This document shows positions 1-10,232 of a stretch of DNA of 64,000 nt, piece by piece. A program made the position numbers and the translations under genes. The stretch is from Paguma larvata. Taxonomy: Eukaryota; Chordata; Mammalia; Carnivora; Viverridae. The stretch's first letter is position 1. Each line of letters starts with the position of its first letter. The notes below the pieces were generated by a model that searched no databases, was not told where the DNA came from, and saw nothing but the letters and a program-made list of their open reading frames with translations. The stretch spans positions 24,708,247 to 24,772,246 of the forward strand of contig CM057830.1 in the NCBI GenBank assembly GCA_030068075.1, written 5' to 3'.

Positions 1-1017
1 TTTCTTCTCATGTTCTCTCTTTTTGTGGTATGATGCTTGTCTGTAGTAGTATGCTTAACTGCCTTAGTTTTTGTCTTTTTTGTGTCTACTATGGGTTTTT
101 GCTTTGTGGCTCCCAGGAGGCCTCCATAAGGCATCTTACACTTAGAGCAGTCTGTTCTCAGTTGTTACTAACTTGAGTTCACATGCATTCTAAAGCTCGA
201 TGTTTTCCCCTTCACCCCCACACTGGAGATTATTCATGTCACAATTTATATCTGTCTCGTGTACCCATCAACAAACTATCATAGTTACAGTCATTTATAC
301 TTTGTTTTTTTAACCTTCATACTAAATTTATAAGTGATTAACCCACAACTGTTACATTAGAGTACTCTGAATTTAACTATATAGTTACCATTATCAGTGA
401 GATTTATACGGCAAGGTTTTCCTGTTACTGATTTGTGCCCTTTCGTTTCAGCTTTAGGCAGTCCCTTGAGCATAGCTTAGGAGGCCCTTCTAGGGCTACA
501 CTTATTCAGCTTTTGCTTCTCTGGAAAACTCTATCTTTCACTTCTGAAGGACAGCTTTGTCGGATAGGGTATTCTGGTTGGCAGTTTTTTTCTTTCAGCA
601 CTTTGAACATAACGTGAAACTCCCTTCTGGCCTGTGAATTTCTGCTAGAAAAAAAAAAAACTGCTAATGGTCTTATAGGCGTTCCCTTGAATCTATTTTT
701 TCCTTGCAGTTTCAAGAGTTCTCTTTCTTTAAGTCCTCTTTGGAAGTCTCTGGGTGTCCTGGATCTGGGTGTGTCTCTCTCTCCCTGAGGTTGGGGTAGT
801 TTTCCACCCCTTTCTCTCCGTCCTCCTCTGGGACCGTTCTAATACTTGCTGCGTCTCATAGTCTCTTGCGCTATCTTCACTTTTCTCTGCTTTTTGTTCT
901 TGCTCCTCTGGATAGATCGCACTGCCCTGTCGCCAGGTTCGCAGGGGTCTGCGTACACTTCATCTACCCTGCTGTTGAAGCCCCCCCATTGCGTGCTTGA
1001 GTTCAGTTATTGTATTA

Positions 1018-1234
1018 TTTTTTAAATTTTCTTTATTTTGAGAGAGAGAGAGGGCGACAGAGACAGAGACATAGAGCAAGTTGGGGAGGGACAGAGAGAG
1101 AGAGGGGGACAGAGAATCCCAAGCAGTCTGTCAGCACAGACCCTGATGTGGGGCTTGAACCCAAGAACCAGGAGATGGTGACCTGAGCCTAACTCCAGAG
1201 TCAGATGCTTGACCCAGCCACCCAGGTGCCCCCC
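1018..1234 (-). mobile_element. CAN-SINE (feliform), minus
   Basis: Reverse-oriented copy: AT tail, GAGAGAGA body, then the complement of TGGGTTCAAGCCCC and of the GCACCTGGGTGGCT head ending in CCCAGGTGCCCCCC. It lies inside the L1 5' half. The head is complete and moderately diverged. Confidence 0.9.
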
Positions 1235-1733
1235 GTTACTGTGTGTATCCTTCAGCACTGCGATTTCTGTTGGCTACTGTGACAAATTTTCCCTTGGTTG
1301 AAATCCTCGCTCTGTTCATTTGTGGTCTTCTGACCTCGGTGAGCATCGCCGTGACTGTTTGAACTTTTTATCAGGCCAATTGCTTATCCTCGTTTGATTA
1401 AGGTGTTTCTCTTCTTTGATTTGGCACACACTCCTCCGACATTGCCACCTCTCCTGGTCTCGAAGGAGCGGTCGTGTGGGAGATGAGCCTTACCGCTCAC
1501 CCCCACCCAGCTCTTGGTTGTCTGTCAAACCTGGGATTGTCGAGGCAGCTTTCTTTGTTCTTAGTGGCGCCCAGCAGTGGAGCGCGTGACACCCGTTGCC
1601 GTCAGCACCCAGAGGCAGGCTAGCTGGAAGCTGGGCCTGTCTTTCAGGAGCAGGCTGTGGCCTGGGTGTTGCCTCCCACCGCCCCTGCAGTGCAGCCTGC
1701 AGCGGGGGGAGGGGGGAGACCGCCAACGAAGAA

Positions 1734-2436
1734 CTGTTTCTCTGTCGTATGTCCGTGGGACCGAGGAACGTAAGCCACGCTGGCCGTCAGAGCCAGGCGA
1801 TCGGGAGCGGGGGGCCTTCCTGGGCGGCACCTGCACAAGCCAGGGTGCTAGCCGTGTGCCAAAGCTCCTTTACGGGAGACGCCAGCGAGCTGGAGGGAAA
1901 CAGGAAGAGCACAGAGGTGGCATCCTCTGGTTTCTGTAGAGGATCACGGTCTGTCGCTGATTGTCTGTTAAATTAGAAGCCGGTCTCTCAGGCCACAACC
2001 ATTAAGATAAACAAACTGGCCTCTTTGAAGGAAGGACCAGGTGCTTCCGTGTGCCGCCTCTGTGCCCTGACCCGGGGAGGTGGGGGAGGGGGAGCTGCTT
2101 CCAGACTGCTTCTCTGTCTGCTATAGTCCCGTGGCACCCACAAATGGGAGCCCAATCGGCCCCCAGAGTCAGAGGATGGAGGGGCGTCCCCTGGGCAGTA
2201 GCCACAAAAGCCGGAGTGCCAGACATGCACAGAAGCTCTTGCTGGGAGATACTGGCAAAGGGCCTGCGCGGTGCTCTAGGCTCTCTGGGGAGCGCCGGAT
2301 CGGTCCCTGGATGCGTGTGAAATGAGAAGCATTGCCCCCTGGGCCACCGCCATTAATACAAGCACACGGGCCTCTTTCAAGGAAAGACTGGGCGTTTCGG
2401 CCTGCCGCCTGTGTGCTGCCCCCAGGGGATTGGCCA
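1734..2436 (-). repeat. Two tandem ~370-bp blocks in the L1 5' UTR
   Basis: Block 1 (1734-2105, 372 bp) and block 2 (2106 to about 2436) start with CTGTTTCTCTGTC and CTGCTTCTCTGTC. They share, in order, the CCACAAAAGCC/TGCACAAGCCA, AAGCTC, GAAGC and CCATTAA...GGCCTCTTT segments, ending in CCGCCT.TGTGC. The related L1 at 34430-35190 shows a single copy. This resembles the monomer-like repeats of L1 5' UTR promoters. Confidence 0.7.
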
Positions 2437-2805
2437 TGCTGAGTCTGAGTGAGCCCTTCCAGAACCGTCTCCTAGTTCACCATCGCCTTGTGCGTCTCCT
2501 AGGTATCAGCCCCATCGGCTCTCAAACCTGGATGTTTGGGGGTCTCAGATGTGGGGTCCAAACCCGCCACTCCTCAGGGAGGAGCTGGGGGATGGGAGTT
2601 TCCTCCTGGTCGTGCGTCTGGCCACGGGAGGGATGGGGTTTATGGCGAGATTGTGTGTTAGCCTCTCCTGTCATTGTTCTCGTTTGCCTCTTGCGTACGG
2701 GAGTCGCTGGGCTAGTTGCTGGCAGTCTACAGCTGGTAGCCGTAGATGCACCGTCTGTGGGGGGAGGTCTGTTCAGGAGGCTGCCCTGGTGCCATCTTAG
2801 CCGCT

Positions 2806-3250
2806 ACGCTCTGAAAGCAACTTTGCTTATTTCACACGATCATCTACATTGATACATAGGAAAATAAGATTTTCCAGGCAAACCTAAAGGTTTAAGAATG
2901 AGGTTTTAAAATGTATGCCAAGGAGAGAAACTTGGAGATAACTTTATGCCCTGGTGAACATGCTAACGTCACCGAGAATGGGACAGACCATCATAACATG
3001 CCTCCTGTTACAATGTGCTGAGGACACCGCATCCCTCGTGTGCGCCTGCTGAAAACACATACCCTGCATCTGATCACAGAGGGCATAGGAGACACACCAT
3101 GACCGAGCCACATCCTACAACGTAACTGATGGTACTCTTTCAAAAGGCCACGGTCTTTCAGTGTAGAGCCCACTTCTAGTCTTCTGTCTCTCTGTCCCTG
3201 TCCTGCTCACATGCTTTCTCCTTCTTTCAAAAATAAACATTAAAAAAAAC
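2806..3250. other. Intergenic sequence with no recognised feature
   Basis: I see no gene, ordered repeat or conserved motif between the L1 5' end and the SINE. A short AAAATAAACATTAAAAAAAA stretch near 3229-3250 resembles a SINE tail, so the 3' end of another truncated SINE may lie at about 3180-3250. Confidence 0.4.
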
Positions 3251-3492
3251 AACAACAGGGTGGCTGAGTTGGTTAAACATCCGACTCTTGGTTTCAGCTC
3301 AGGTCATGAGGTCACGGTTGGTGGGTTCGAGCCCCGCGTTGGACTCTGTTGATAGCATGGAGCCTGCTTGGGATTCTCTCTCTCCCTCTGTATCTACCCC
3401 TCCCCAGCTTGCTCTCTTGCTTTCTCTCTCTCTCTTTCTGTCTCTCAAAAAATAAATACATAAACATAATAAAAATTAAAAAAAAAAAAACC
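3251..3492 (+). mobile_element. CAN-SINE (feliform), plus
   Basis: The head is slightly truncated (GGGTGGCTGAGTTGGTTAAA), the B-box GGGTTCGAGCCCCGC is intact, and a CT-rich region and AAAATAAATACATAAACATA tail follow. An A-rich stretch precedes it. Confidence 0.9.
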
Positions 3493-4791
3493 AAACCCAA
3501 AAGAAAGGCACAGAAACCATTCCCCATCAAAGAAGACTAAGGAGACCTGACTCAATGTCACAAGATCACAAATTAGATCGTAGACCAGATCAGGGGAACA
3601 CACACAACTCTAAAAGACATTGCAAAGTGACATTTGAATATGGCTGTGTAGATGATATATTTGTTGAATGTGTTAGGTTTCTTTATTTTCATTTTCTTTA
3701 CTTTGTAAGGTGGTCATGCAAGAGCATGTTCTAGTTCTCAGAAAATTTACATGAAGTATTTAAGCATAAAGGGGCATAATGCTTGAATCGTAACTCTGAA
3801 AATGGCTCAGGAAGCAAATAGACGGTATCTGGAAGGAGAAAGTCAGTGGCACAATATTAGACCGTTGTGGAATCGGGGTAAAGGGCAGATAGAGCTTCTT
3901 GCCGCTCTTCTTGCCATGTTTCTGTAAGCTTGAGTTACTCCGATGAGTTCTGGAAGAGCCGAAATGTGATCCTGTCTGTGTGTGTAAAGTAACGTGGCCT
4001 CCTGTTCCTTCCTCTCCATCATCTTTGCTGTACACAAAAGCCACTCCCGGACACCCCCCTCCACACACTCACAGGGTGTCGTTTAGTACGGGAAGTCGGA
4101 CGTGTCACCGCTCTCAGGTTGTCAAGTGAGTTCGTGGGCTCACAGCGTTGCTGTCCAAGAAGTGCCGGACAGTGTGTTTGTGGTTCCCCCTCCAGTGGCT
4201 TTGCTACCGTGGGAAAGAATCGGATGCGTGTCCTTGCTACACTTAATCTGAGGGGAAGTCTTGGCACGTGTGCTGCGCTGGTTTTTGTATTCATCCCCCC
4301 ATCAGAGGATCACAAATTTAGGGAAATCCCAGCTCAGCTCCACAGAACGCATTCATCCATTCGTCTTAGTACTTTCCCCTAAACACACATTTTGCTCGCT
4401 GGCACACAGTCTGCAGCAGCTTGATCCATTTTACATCGTAACAGCAATAATTCCCTCCCCTGCGGCCTGTGCCCAGTGTGGAGTGGAGAGCCAAGCGCCC
4501 CCCCTCGAAGTCCTCCCCTCGCAGTTGAGGCGGACAGGGTCAAGTGCCGGCTTCCTCACTTACCTACTTTCGTGCCATCGAAACAGCCAGTCTTGGGAAC
4601 AAAGGCAGGTTTGGGGAATGGTGGGAGGGGTAAATGATTCATTTAAATCTGATGAAAATTAGTCTTGGTGTACGCGGACTCCAGGGGCCATCTTTCATGG
4701 CAAGTAGTCACTTAGGCCGGTGTCATCAGCCCACCTTCAGAAACTGAGCAGTGATTCCTATCGGAGATGCCGTACTTACTTGGTGTCATTC
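3493..4791. other. Intergenic sequence with no recognised feature
   Basis: This is about 1.3 kb of unique-looking sequence downstream of DMD with no gene or repeat I can name. Open frames of up to 133 codons here lack protein-like composition on inspection and are treated as chance. Confidence 0.4.
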
Positions 4792-4985
4792 TTTTTAAAG
4801 TTTATGTTTTTTGAGAGAGACAGAGAGCGCACGTGAGTGGGTGAGGGACAGAGAGAATCCCAAGCAGGCTCTGTGCTCTTAGCGCAGAGCCCAAAGTGGA
4901 GCTTGAACCCACCACCTGTGAGATCATGACCTGAGCCAAGATCAAGGGTCAGACACTCAACCAACTGAGCCACCCAGGTGCCCCT
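4792..4985 (-). mobile_element. CAN-SINE (feliform), minus
   Basis: Starts with a TTTTTAAAGTTTATG tail and GAGAGAGAC body and ends in the complement of the head, CCACCCAGGTGCCCC. Full-length and moderately diverged. Confidence 0.92.
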
Positions 4986-5449
4986 CTCTTGGTATCATTA
5001 ATAAGCTTGACTATCTCCTGTTCTGTCCAGAATCACTAGAATAGGCTTTCCCTAGCGGACCTTGCAATTCCTTTGGATCTCCGGCCTGTGAACACTGTCG
5101 GGAAACTCCTCTCCAGGAATCGGGGTCAGAGGCACAAATGACCCGTCCTAAGAGGAGCTGACATTGCTACTCCTTTTGCTAGCCTCCTCTGCAGTTAGGG
5201 TAGGGGTGAGGGGATCTTCTTCCAGTGGTGATCATGACTTAGGTGTAGGGGGGCTATCTTCCCCGGACCCAGTTCTGAGGTATCCTTTTCGGTGGGACCC
5301 CTGTTGCTCAAACCGCCCTTTAGATGTGCTGTTGTTAACAATAACAGAAGTGAGGAACTGTCCTGAGAGGCAAATGCTGCCTTTTGTCAAGAAATCTCAG
5401 CTACGGTAATGTGTCCTAGAGACCGAGGTTTGCACAAGCGCCCTGATGA

Positions 5450-5881
5450 AATGGAAGATGCGCAGTGCTCTGGGTCACAGGAGGAGACGGGAAGCAACCC
5501 ACATAGCCCGCCAAAGAGGACAGCCTACATGATATGCTGCTAACATCCACTGGGATATTAGACAGCTATGAAAAAATGAGAAAGCATTTTATATATTGAA
5601 ACGGAAAAGTCTGTTTCAATATAATTAAGAATGGCTGGGTCTCTTGAGTCCATAAAAGCAAGGTATATAACTGGGTGCATAGAAAGCGAGGTCAGGGGTG
5701 GTAAAAGGACAAAAGTAGGACAGGGCTTTGTAACCGCTTTCATAATAATGATAGTTTGGAAGGATACACAAGAAATGAACGCTTGTCATAGGCCAGTGTG
5801 GATGACATGGGAGTAGAGGACTTTCACTGTTCCGCTTTCTCGACTTTTAATTTTTCAACCATGTGCATATATTACGTATTT
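5450..5881 (+). mobile_element. Old L1 3' end, plus strand
   Basis: The run GGAAGCAACCCACATAG, TTAGACAGCTATGAAAAAATGAG, GGAAGGATACACAAGAAATGA and TTTCAACCATGTGCATATAT follows the 3' end of ancient mammalian L1s (L1M4/L1ME type as recalled). It stops about 40 bases short of the DMD poly(A) site, so it sits immediately downstream of the gene. Confidence 0.65.
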
Positions 5882-5938
5882 AACAACGAACCACGAAGTA
5901 CTGCACTCAACACTTCTTTTTGTAACATAACTGCGTGC

Positions 5939-5944
5939 TTTATT
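5939..5944 (-). terminator. DMD: DMD distal poly(A) signal AATAAA
   Basis: An AATAAA hexamer on the minus strand in the context TCTCAATAAAGCACGC, about 17-20 bases before the inferred cleavage site. Its position at the end of sequence that tracks the human 3' UTR makes it the main poly(A) signal. Confidence 0.9.
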
Positions 5945-6254
5945 GAGATACACAGTAAAGCAGTAATATAATACAATAGTAAGGCATATATTTGGTGAAG
6001 TCTGATATGTTGTGAAAATGCAGTAAAACTGAAGTTTAAAAAAATAATTAGTAAATGTTACAGTGTCGGTGTTAAAACACAATCTATTAGGATACTCAAG
6101 TAAGAACCCAGTACCTGAAAACCATGACAGAACATGCCACGTGATGTTTATGCTTCAGTTACATTTATGATTTACAGTTTAATACTTGGTGGTTATAAAG
6201 AACACGAAATAATGTCCAAATTATGCTTAAAATGTAGCAATAAAGCTCTCAATT

Positions 6255-6260
6255 TTTATT
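6255..6260 (-). terminator. Extra AATAAA hexamer in DMD 3' UTR
   Basis: A second AATAAA lies about 315 bases upstream of the distal signal in the 3' UTR, in the context TGAATAAAAATTG. In human the matching site reads AACAAA as I recall, so this may be a lineage-specific gain. No downstream GU-rich element was established, so its use is uncertain. Confidence 0.35.
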
Positions 6261-7155
6261 CAAATATTTTGACAGACTCACTCCAGAACTAATGTCTAAA
6301 AGATAAAACAAAAAGATTAAAATCAAATTCTGCACTCTATTTACCTCTGCTTTTTAGCATGAAACTTAAAACTGCTTAGTAGGAAGTAACACAACCCCTT
6401 GTTTTTAATCATGGTTAAACAAACAACAACAAAAAAAAACCAAGCCTGTGGGTAAAGGAAAAGTCCAGTGTCACGTAAAGGAAAAAAAAAAATGCAAGAC
6501 TCAAACCAAATCTTCAGGTCATTTTGTTGCATTAGAGCTTTGGGTTTTCTTGTGGAACTTACAATGGGGAAAAAAACCAAAAAAAATTTTGACACAGGGG
6601 ACAAGTGGGTAAAAGCAGGTGTGCACGATTATTAGGAACACCCCAAAACCAAAGTGAGGTAGAAATAGCATGAGAAGCCATGTCGGATGTTAATTATCAT
6701 TAATAAAATAATACACAGAACCCACTCCCCAAAAGTTAACGACACTTGACCCTAAGAGGTAACAGATTTGCAAAATAATAGGTCACACGGTGATGTCTAC
6801 TGAATGAATGATTAAAAAAAAAAGGCTAAGAACACGGAAGAGTAAAGCTTGTTCCTACCAGTTAGTCCTCTTGGGTTATTCTCTTTTTGAACAATCTTTG
6901 TATCTTTAACCTTCCTCATCCACCAGCGAGGCTTTCGAATACCTTTCGGAACACGTGACTCCGTCTCCGTTCCCCCTTACAAACCTGTGTGCAATTACTT
7001 GCAGAGAAATGTGAAGTAGGGAGACCAAGGTCCTGGGCTTCCGGGTGGACACTGAACAGTAACGCACCGCCGTGAGGCTGCCTTACACGTTTTCCCAGAG
7101 GGTTATTTTAAATGAAGTCTCGTATTTAAAAACTCATTGCAATGGGGGAAAATCT

Positions 7156-7206
7156 TAAAAAAAAAAAAAAAAAGAAAGAAAGAAAGAAAAAGAAGGAAAG
7201 GAAAAA
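7156..7206. repeat. Poly-A / GAAA simple repeat in DMD 3' UTR
   Basis: A run of about 17 A is followed by several GAAA units and GGAAA variants; on the mRNA strand this is a pyrimidine tract ending in poly-U. Length variation between individuals is likely. Confidence 0.85.
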
Positions 7207-7995
7207 ACCCCTAAGATACCCACTGCTGTTGGTGAGAGGAGGGCAGAGTGAATTCGCTGTAATTACAAAGATCTCTAAGTATGGTTACGAACACTCATCC
7301 AGTCCTTGACTTCAAGAGCGGCCCCCCTCCCTCGCAGGGATCGGCTGGGAATTCACAGCCTTCCAGCCCTACCAGAAAGATCTCCTCCTGTCTGGGAGTT
7401 AAAAATGTCTTCTGATGTCGTGCCTTCCACTGAAGCATCATTAAATGTAGACGGTGGCACTGCCAGCAGCAGAAAGCTGAACGTAGCAACTAACGGATTC
7501 CTCTGACACAAGTCCTGTGTATTCATTCGTATGTCCCTTTGAGAAACTTCAGCACTGGCTGTCAGTGGAAAGTTGCAGATGAGAAACATCTGGAGCCGCA
7601 GACAGTGTTTGAGTGTGGCAGCTGCGCCTGGTTTCACACTCCGGGGGAATCCATTCTACACTAAGCAGGTAAATAAGCCTGGAGGACCAGCGGCCATCTC
7701 TGCGCATTAGGACGTGGCCAGGTCATTTGAACAAGAAATTGAAAAGGTCTCTAGAAATTCAGATCTATTTATCTATATACCTACAGTATTTACATACTTC
7801 TAGACATATAGATGCAGAAAGTGAAAAACCACAGCCAGTCCCACTCGGTCAACGATTGCAAAAAGAGCGCTGTGAAGCGGTCATCTGGTGGCGGCAGAGG
7901 ACGCGTCCTATCTTTCATGTGCAAGGAAAGAAAAAAACCATGAATTTCGTATGGAGATCACGCTAAAACGATGCAAAACAACGCGCTGCCCCAAA

Positions 7996-8054
7996 GTGTG
8001 TGTGTGCGCGCGCGCGTGTGTGAGAGTTGTGTGTGTGTGTGTGTGTGTGTGTGT
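7996..8054. repeat. GT/CA microsatellite in DMD 3' UTR
   Basis: GT dinucleotides are interrupted by a CG-alternating run (GCGCGCGCG) and GAGAG, followed by a pure GT tract of about 25 bases. A CA repeat stands at the same place in the human 3' UTR as I recall. The purine-pyrimidine alternation could form Z-DNA. Confidence 0.9.
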
Positions 8055-8175
8055 CTGTTTTTAGGGGTTTTTATAAACAACTTTTTTTTTTTATAAAGCA
8101 CACTTTAGTTTACAATCTTTCTTTATAACTGTTATAAATTTTTAAACAACCCAAAATGCGTTCCATATAAAGAAA

Positions 8176-8182
8176 TGGCAAG
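8176..8182 (-). promoter_or_regulatory. Candidate miR-31 seed site in DMD 3' UTR
   Basis: The minus strand reads CTTGCCA, a 7-mer (positions 2-7 plus A1) match to the miR-31 seed. miR-31 is known to repress dystrophin through the 3' UTR. The site sits in an A/T-rich block that looks conserved with human. That this is the functional site is inference. Confidence 0.5.
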
Positions 8183-8425
8183 TTATTTAGCTATCAAGAT
8201 TTTACATGTAGTTTTCTTATAACTTTTTTGTACAATTGCATAGACGTGTAAAACCTGCCATTGTTAACAAAACAATAACAGACTTAGAAACTACTGAAAT
8301 CTACAGTATAGTACCACTACCCTTCACAAAAATATAGATTTTTTTTCTTGTAAACTCTTACTGTCTAATCCTCTTTGTTGTATGAATATTATAAAAACCA
8401 TGCGTGAATCAGGAGTTGTAAAACA

Positions 8426-8431
8426 TTTATT
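8426..8431 (-). terminator. AATAAA overlapping the alternative-frame stop codon
   Basis: The alternative reading of exon 79 ends GAATAAATG, so its TAA stop sits inside a perfect poly(A) hexamer less than 100 bases into the exon. Use of this signal would produce an mRNA with almost no 3' UTR. No evidence of use is visible. Confidence 0.3.
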
Positions 8432-8524
8432 CTGCCCCTTCTTCATCTGTCATGACTGACACTAAGGACTCCATCGCTCTGCCCAAATCATCTGCCAAGT
8501 GGAAAAGGCTTCCTACATTGTGTC
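8427..8524 (-). CDS. DMD: DMD exon 79, alternative frame used when exon 78 is skipped
   Basis: Joining exon 77 directly to exon 79 yields codon G|GA and then 31 residues ending at TAA (8427-8429): HNVGSLFHLADDLGRAMESL followed by VSVMTDEEGAE. This is the known amphipathic alternative C-terminus of exon-78-skipped dystrophin and Dp71 forms. The frame is fully open over a stretch that is 3' UTR in the standard isoform. One residue appears to differ from human as I recall it (Leu for Met at tail position 9). An AATAAA overlaps the stop. That the frame is used in this animal is inferred from conservation, not shown by the sequence. Confidence 0.85.
8513..8524 (-). CDS. DMD: DMD exon 79, coding end of the standard isoform
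   Basis: Acceptor GTTTTCCAG precedes 8524. The exon begins GAC ACA ATG TAG, giving Asp-Thr-Met and the stop at 8513-8515, so the protein ends REDTM as in human dystrophin. Only four codons of the long terminal exon are used in this frame; the rest is 3' UTR unless exon 78 is skipped. Confidence 0.97.
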   Translation of the reverse strand, partial: DTM

Positions 8525-8945
8525 CTGGAAAACAAAGAGAAAGAGAGACTTGACACTAGGTGCAGGTAACATGACCCTGACTTTTTGCCATTCCGGAAAT
8601 CCTTCCCCGCTTCTAGGTGAAGACAACACAGAAGCCGCATCGAGGGGTCTACACGACAGGATTGGATTTTTTCACCAGTTTCCCGGAAGAAGCAAAGCCT
8701 TGTTAATGAAGCCATTCCACGTGGTTAGTATCGGCTTAATACTGGATCAGGCTACTGTGGTCGTTTGAGTGGAAAAGTGTCAGAGTGCACTCATGTTCCC
8801 AATGGAAGTATCTAGCAAAAGGATTCCACCGGTAAGCACAAGGTTCCCTTCGTAACAGGAGTGTTGCATGATGGGATGTCCCTTTTCCACCTTGTTGCGG
8901 AAGATTACATACCGTGTCCTTGGACTCAAATTTTTGTATCCCCAA

Positions 8946-9026
8946 GCCACCACCACCATAACTATCACCACTGCCACCGTCACTCTTTACCTGCCATCGC
9001 CATTATCATCGCTACCACCATGACCA
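8946..9026. repeat. Imperfect CAY trinucleotide repeat
   Basis: Plus strand CCACCACCACCATAACTATC continues as CAC/CAT/GCC-rich triplets to CACCATGACC. It lies about 420 bp upstream of exon 79 within intron 78. The open frame across it (His/Ser/Thr-rich) is a by-product. Confidence 0.8.
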
Positions 9027-9705
9027 AGACATGGGGTCGTCATCTCCATGCTGCTTCGAGCTGCTGGCTCATTCTGAGGCTATGGTGGAGGAGGCTGTTT
9101 TCTCTCTGCTTTTACTGGAATTGAAACATAAACTCTAGAATCGGCCTTTTTGTGTATTAACTTTTGAATTTGGAAGCTTCGTCATAAAAATCCCTTTTCA
9201 TTCCAAATTACCCTCGAGCCTGATTCCGATACGACCTACATGGAAAGCATGGATTTGGGGTTCCTGTGAATCCATTTTTTTGTTCTCCTCCTAAATGAGG
9301 GTTAACTCTCAGAACAGCCTTTTAATAATAGTGTGACATGACCTAGTATGAATCCCTCAGCATGGAGCACAAAAACCTCACAGTGTCTCTGGTACTCGGT
9401 GGCAAAATTCAGACCTAGAGTCCGATCATTTGAGACGTAGCTTATGACTTGCCTTTTCATATGTGTCCCGTATTTTTATACGGCGAACTTTAACTCTTGG
9501 ACCTAAGTAAATCGTTCTCCCTTTTGGAGTACTGCCTTTGGAACTAAAAATGCTTTACTGGGCTATTACTACTTTGCCATGTATCAACTTTATATACATT
9601 CTCATAATTGTTGAAATCCCTGCAAAAATTAAAGAGGGACTAGGGCAGGTATTCTGCTTTAATACTTATTTTAAGAGACATAGCATTTTTAAAAAACACA
9701 CGAGA

Positions 9706-9925
9706 GCTGGATACCTGGGGGGCTCAGTCGCTTAAGTGTCTGACTTTGGCTCAGGTCACGTTCTCGTGGTTCCTGAGTTTGAGCCCCTCAACAGTCTCTG
9801 TGCTGACAGCTCAGGGCCTGGATCCTGCCTTCGATTCTGTGTCTCCCTCTCTCTCTGTCCCCCTCCTCCTCACGCAGTCTTTCTTTCTCAAAAATAAATA
9901 AATATTAAAAAGAATAAATGGGGGA
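9706..9925 (+). mobile_element. CAN-SINE (feliform), plus
   Basis: Head ATACCTGGGGGGCTCAGTCG, body GGCTCAGGTCACG, B-box-like TTTGAGCCCC, then CT-rich DNA and a CAAAAATAAATAAATATTAA tail. Diverged in the head. Confidence 0.88.
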
Positions 9926-10197
9926 GGGTCTGAAGAGGATTCAGAGGCAGGGACTTAGCCAGTGATGGCACCAGATCAAATTAAGACCTACTACAAACTT
10001 AACACCATTCTGCCATTTGCTTTGAGTTGATCAAGACCATCACTCTTTGGAGCTTTATATTAATGCAAAGAGTTCCAGTGAGAACTGGCTGTATTTAAAA
10101 ACAAAACAAAAAAACCCAAAACACTCGGAATTTGGGTTGAGGCTGCAAATAGAAAAACTTGGAGCAAAGCAGGCGTACCGTTCCTAGAGTGAGGCCG

Positions 10198-10232
10198 CAG
10201 GGTGGCAGTCCTCAGGGTGGCAGTCCTCAGGG
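10198..10232. repeat. Short tandem duplication
   Basis: The unit CAGGGTGGCAGTCCT occurs twice in a row, followed by CAGGG, the start of a third copy. No other repeat context is visible. Confidence 0.8.

Larger units (their letters stand above)
1..2805 (-). mobile_element. L1 LINE, 5' half, minus strand, cut by window start
   Basis: The segment parallels 31740-35190 block by block: the GGCAGTTTTTTTCTTTCA block near 580-600, TTAGTGGCGCCCAG near 1561-1574, and the stretch around 2400-2470. On the minus strand the first bases resemble the ORF1-ORF2 junction of older mammalian L1s, and the GC-rich 1440-2805 part is the 5' UTR, starting near AAGATGGCACCAGGG. All frames are broken, so no ORF1 protein is intact. 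A SINE at about 1018-1234 interrupts it. The exact L1 subfamily was not assigned. Confidence 0.75.
5922..8512 (-). other. DMD: DMD 3' untranslated region
   Basis: About 2.6 kb follows the stop codon. It closely follows the human DMD 3' UTR as I remember it, in the A/T-rich blocks at about 8090-8330 and in the last 400 bases up to the AATAAA at 5939-5944. Cleavage is placed near 5922 because the human mRNA ends in the same GTTATGTTAC context; the exact base is inferred. The UTR holds a GT/CA microsatellite, a poly-A/GAAA run, a candidate miR-31 site and extra AATAAA hexamers, listed separately. No interspersed repeat was recognised inside it. Open frames here on either strand are chance. Confidence 0.93.

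Noticed and set aside
2322..2852. 176-codon plus-strand open frame
   Set aside because: It lies antisense to the GC-rich L1 5' UTR, where stop codons are rare.
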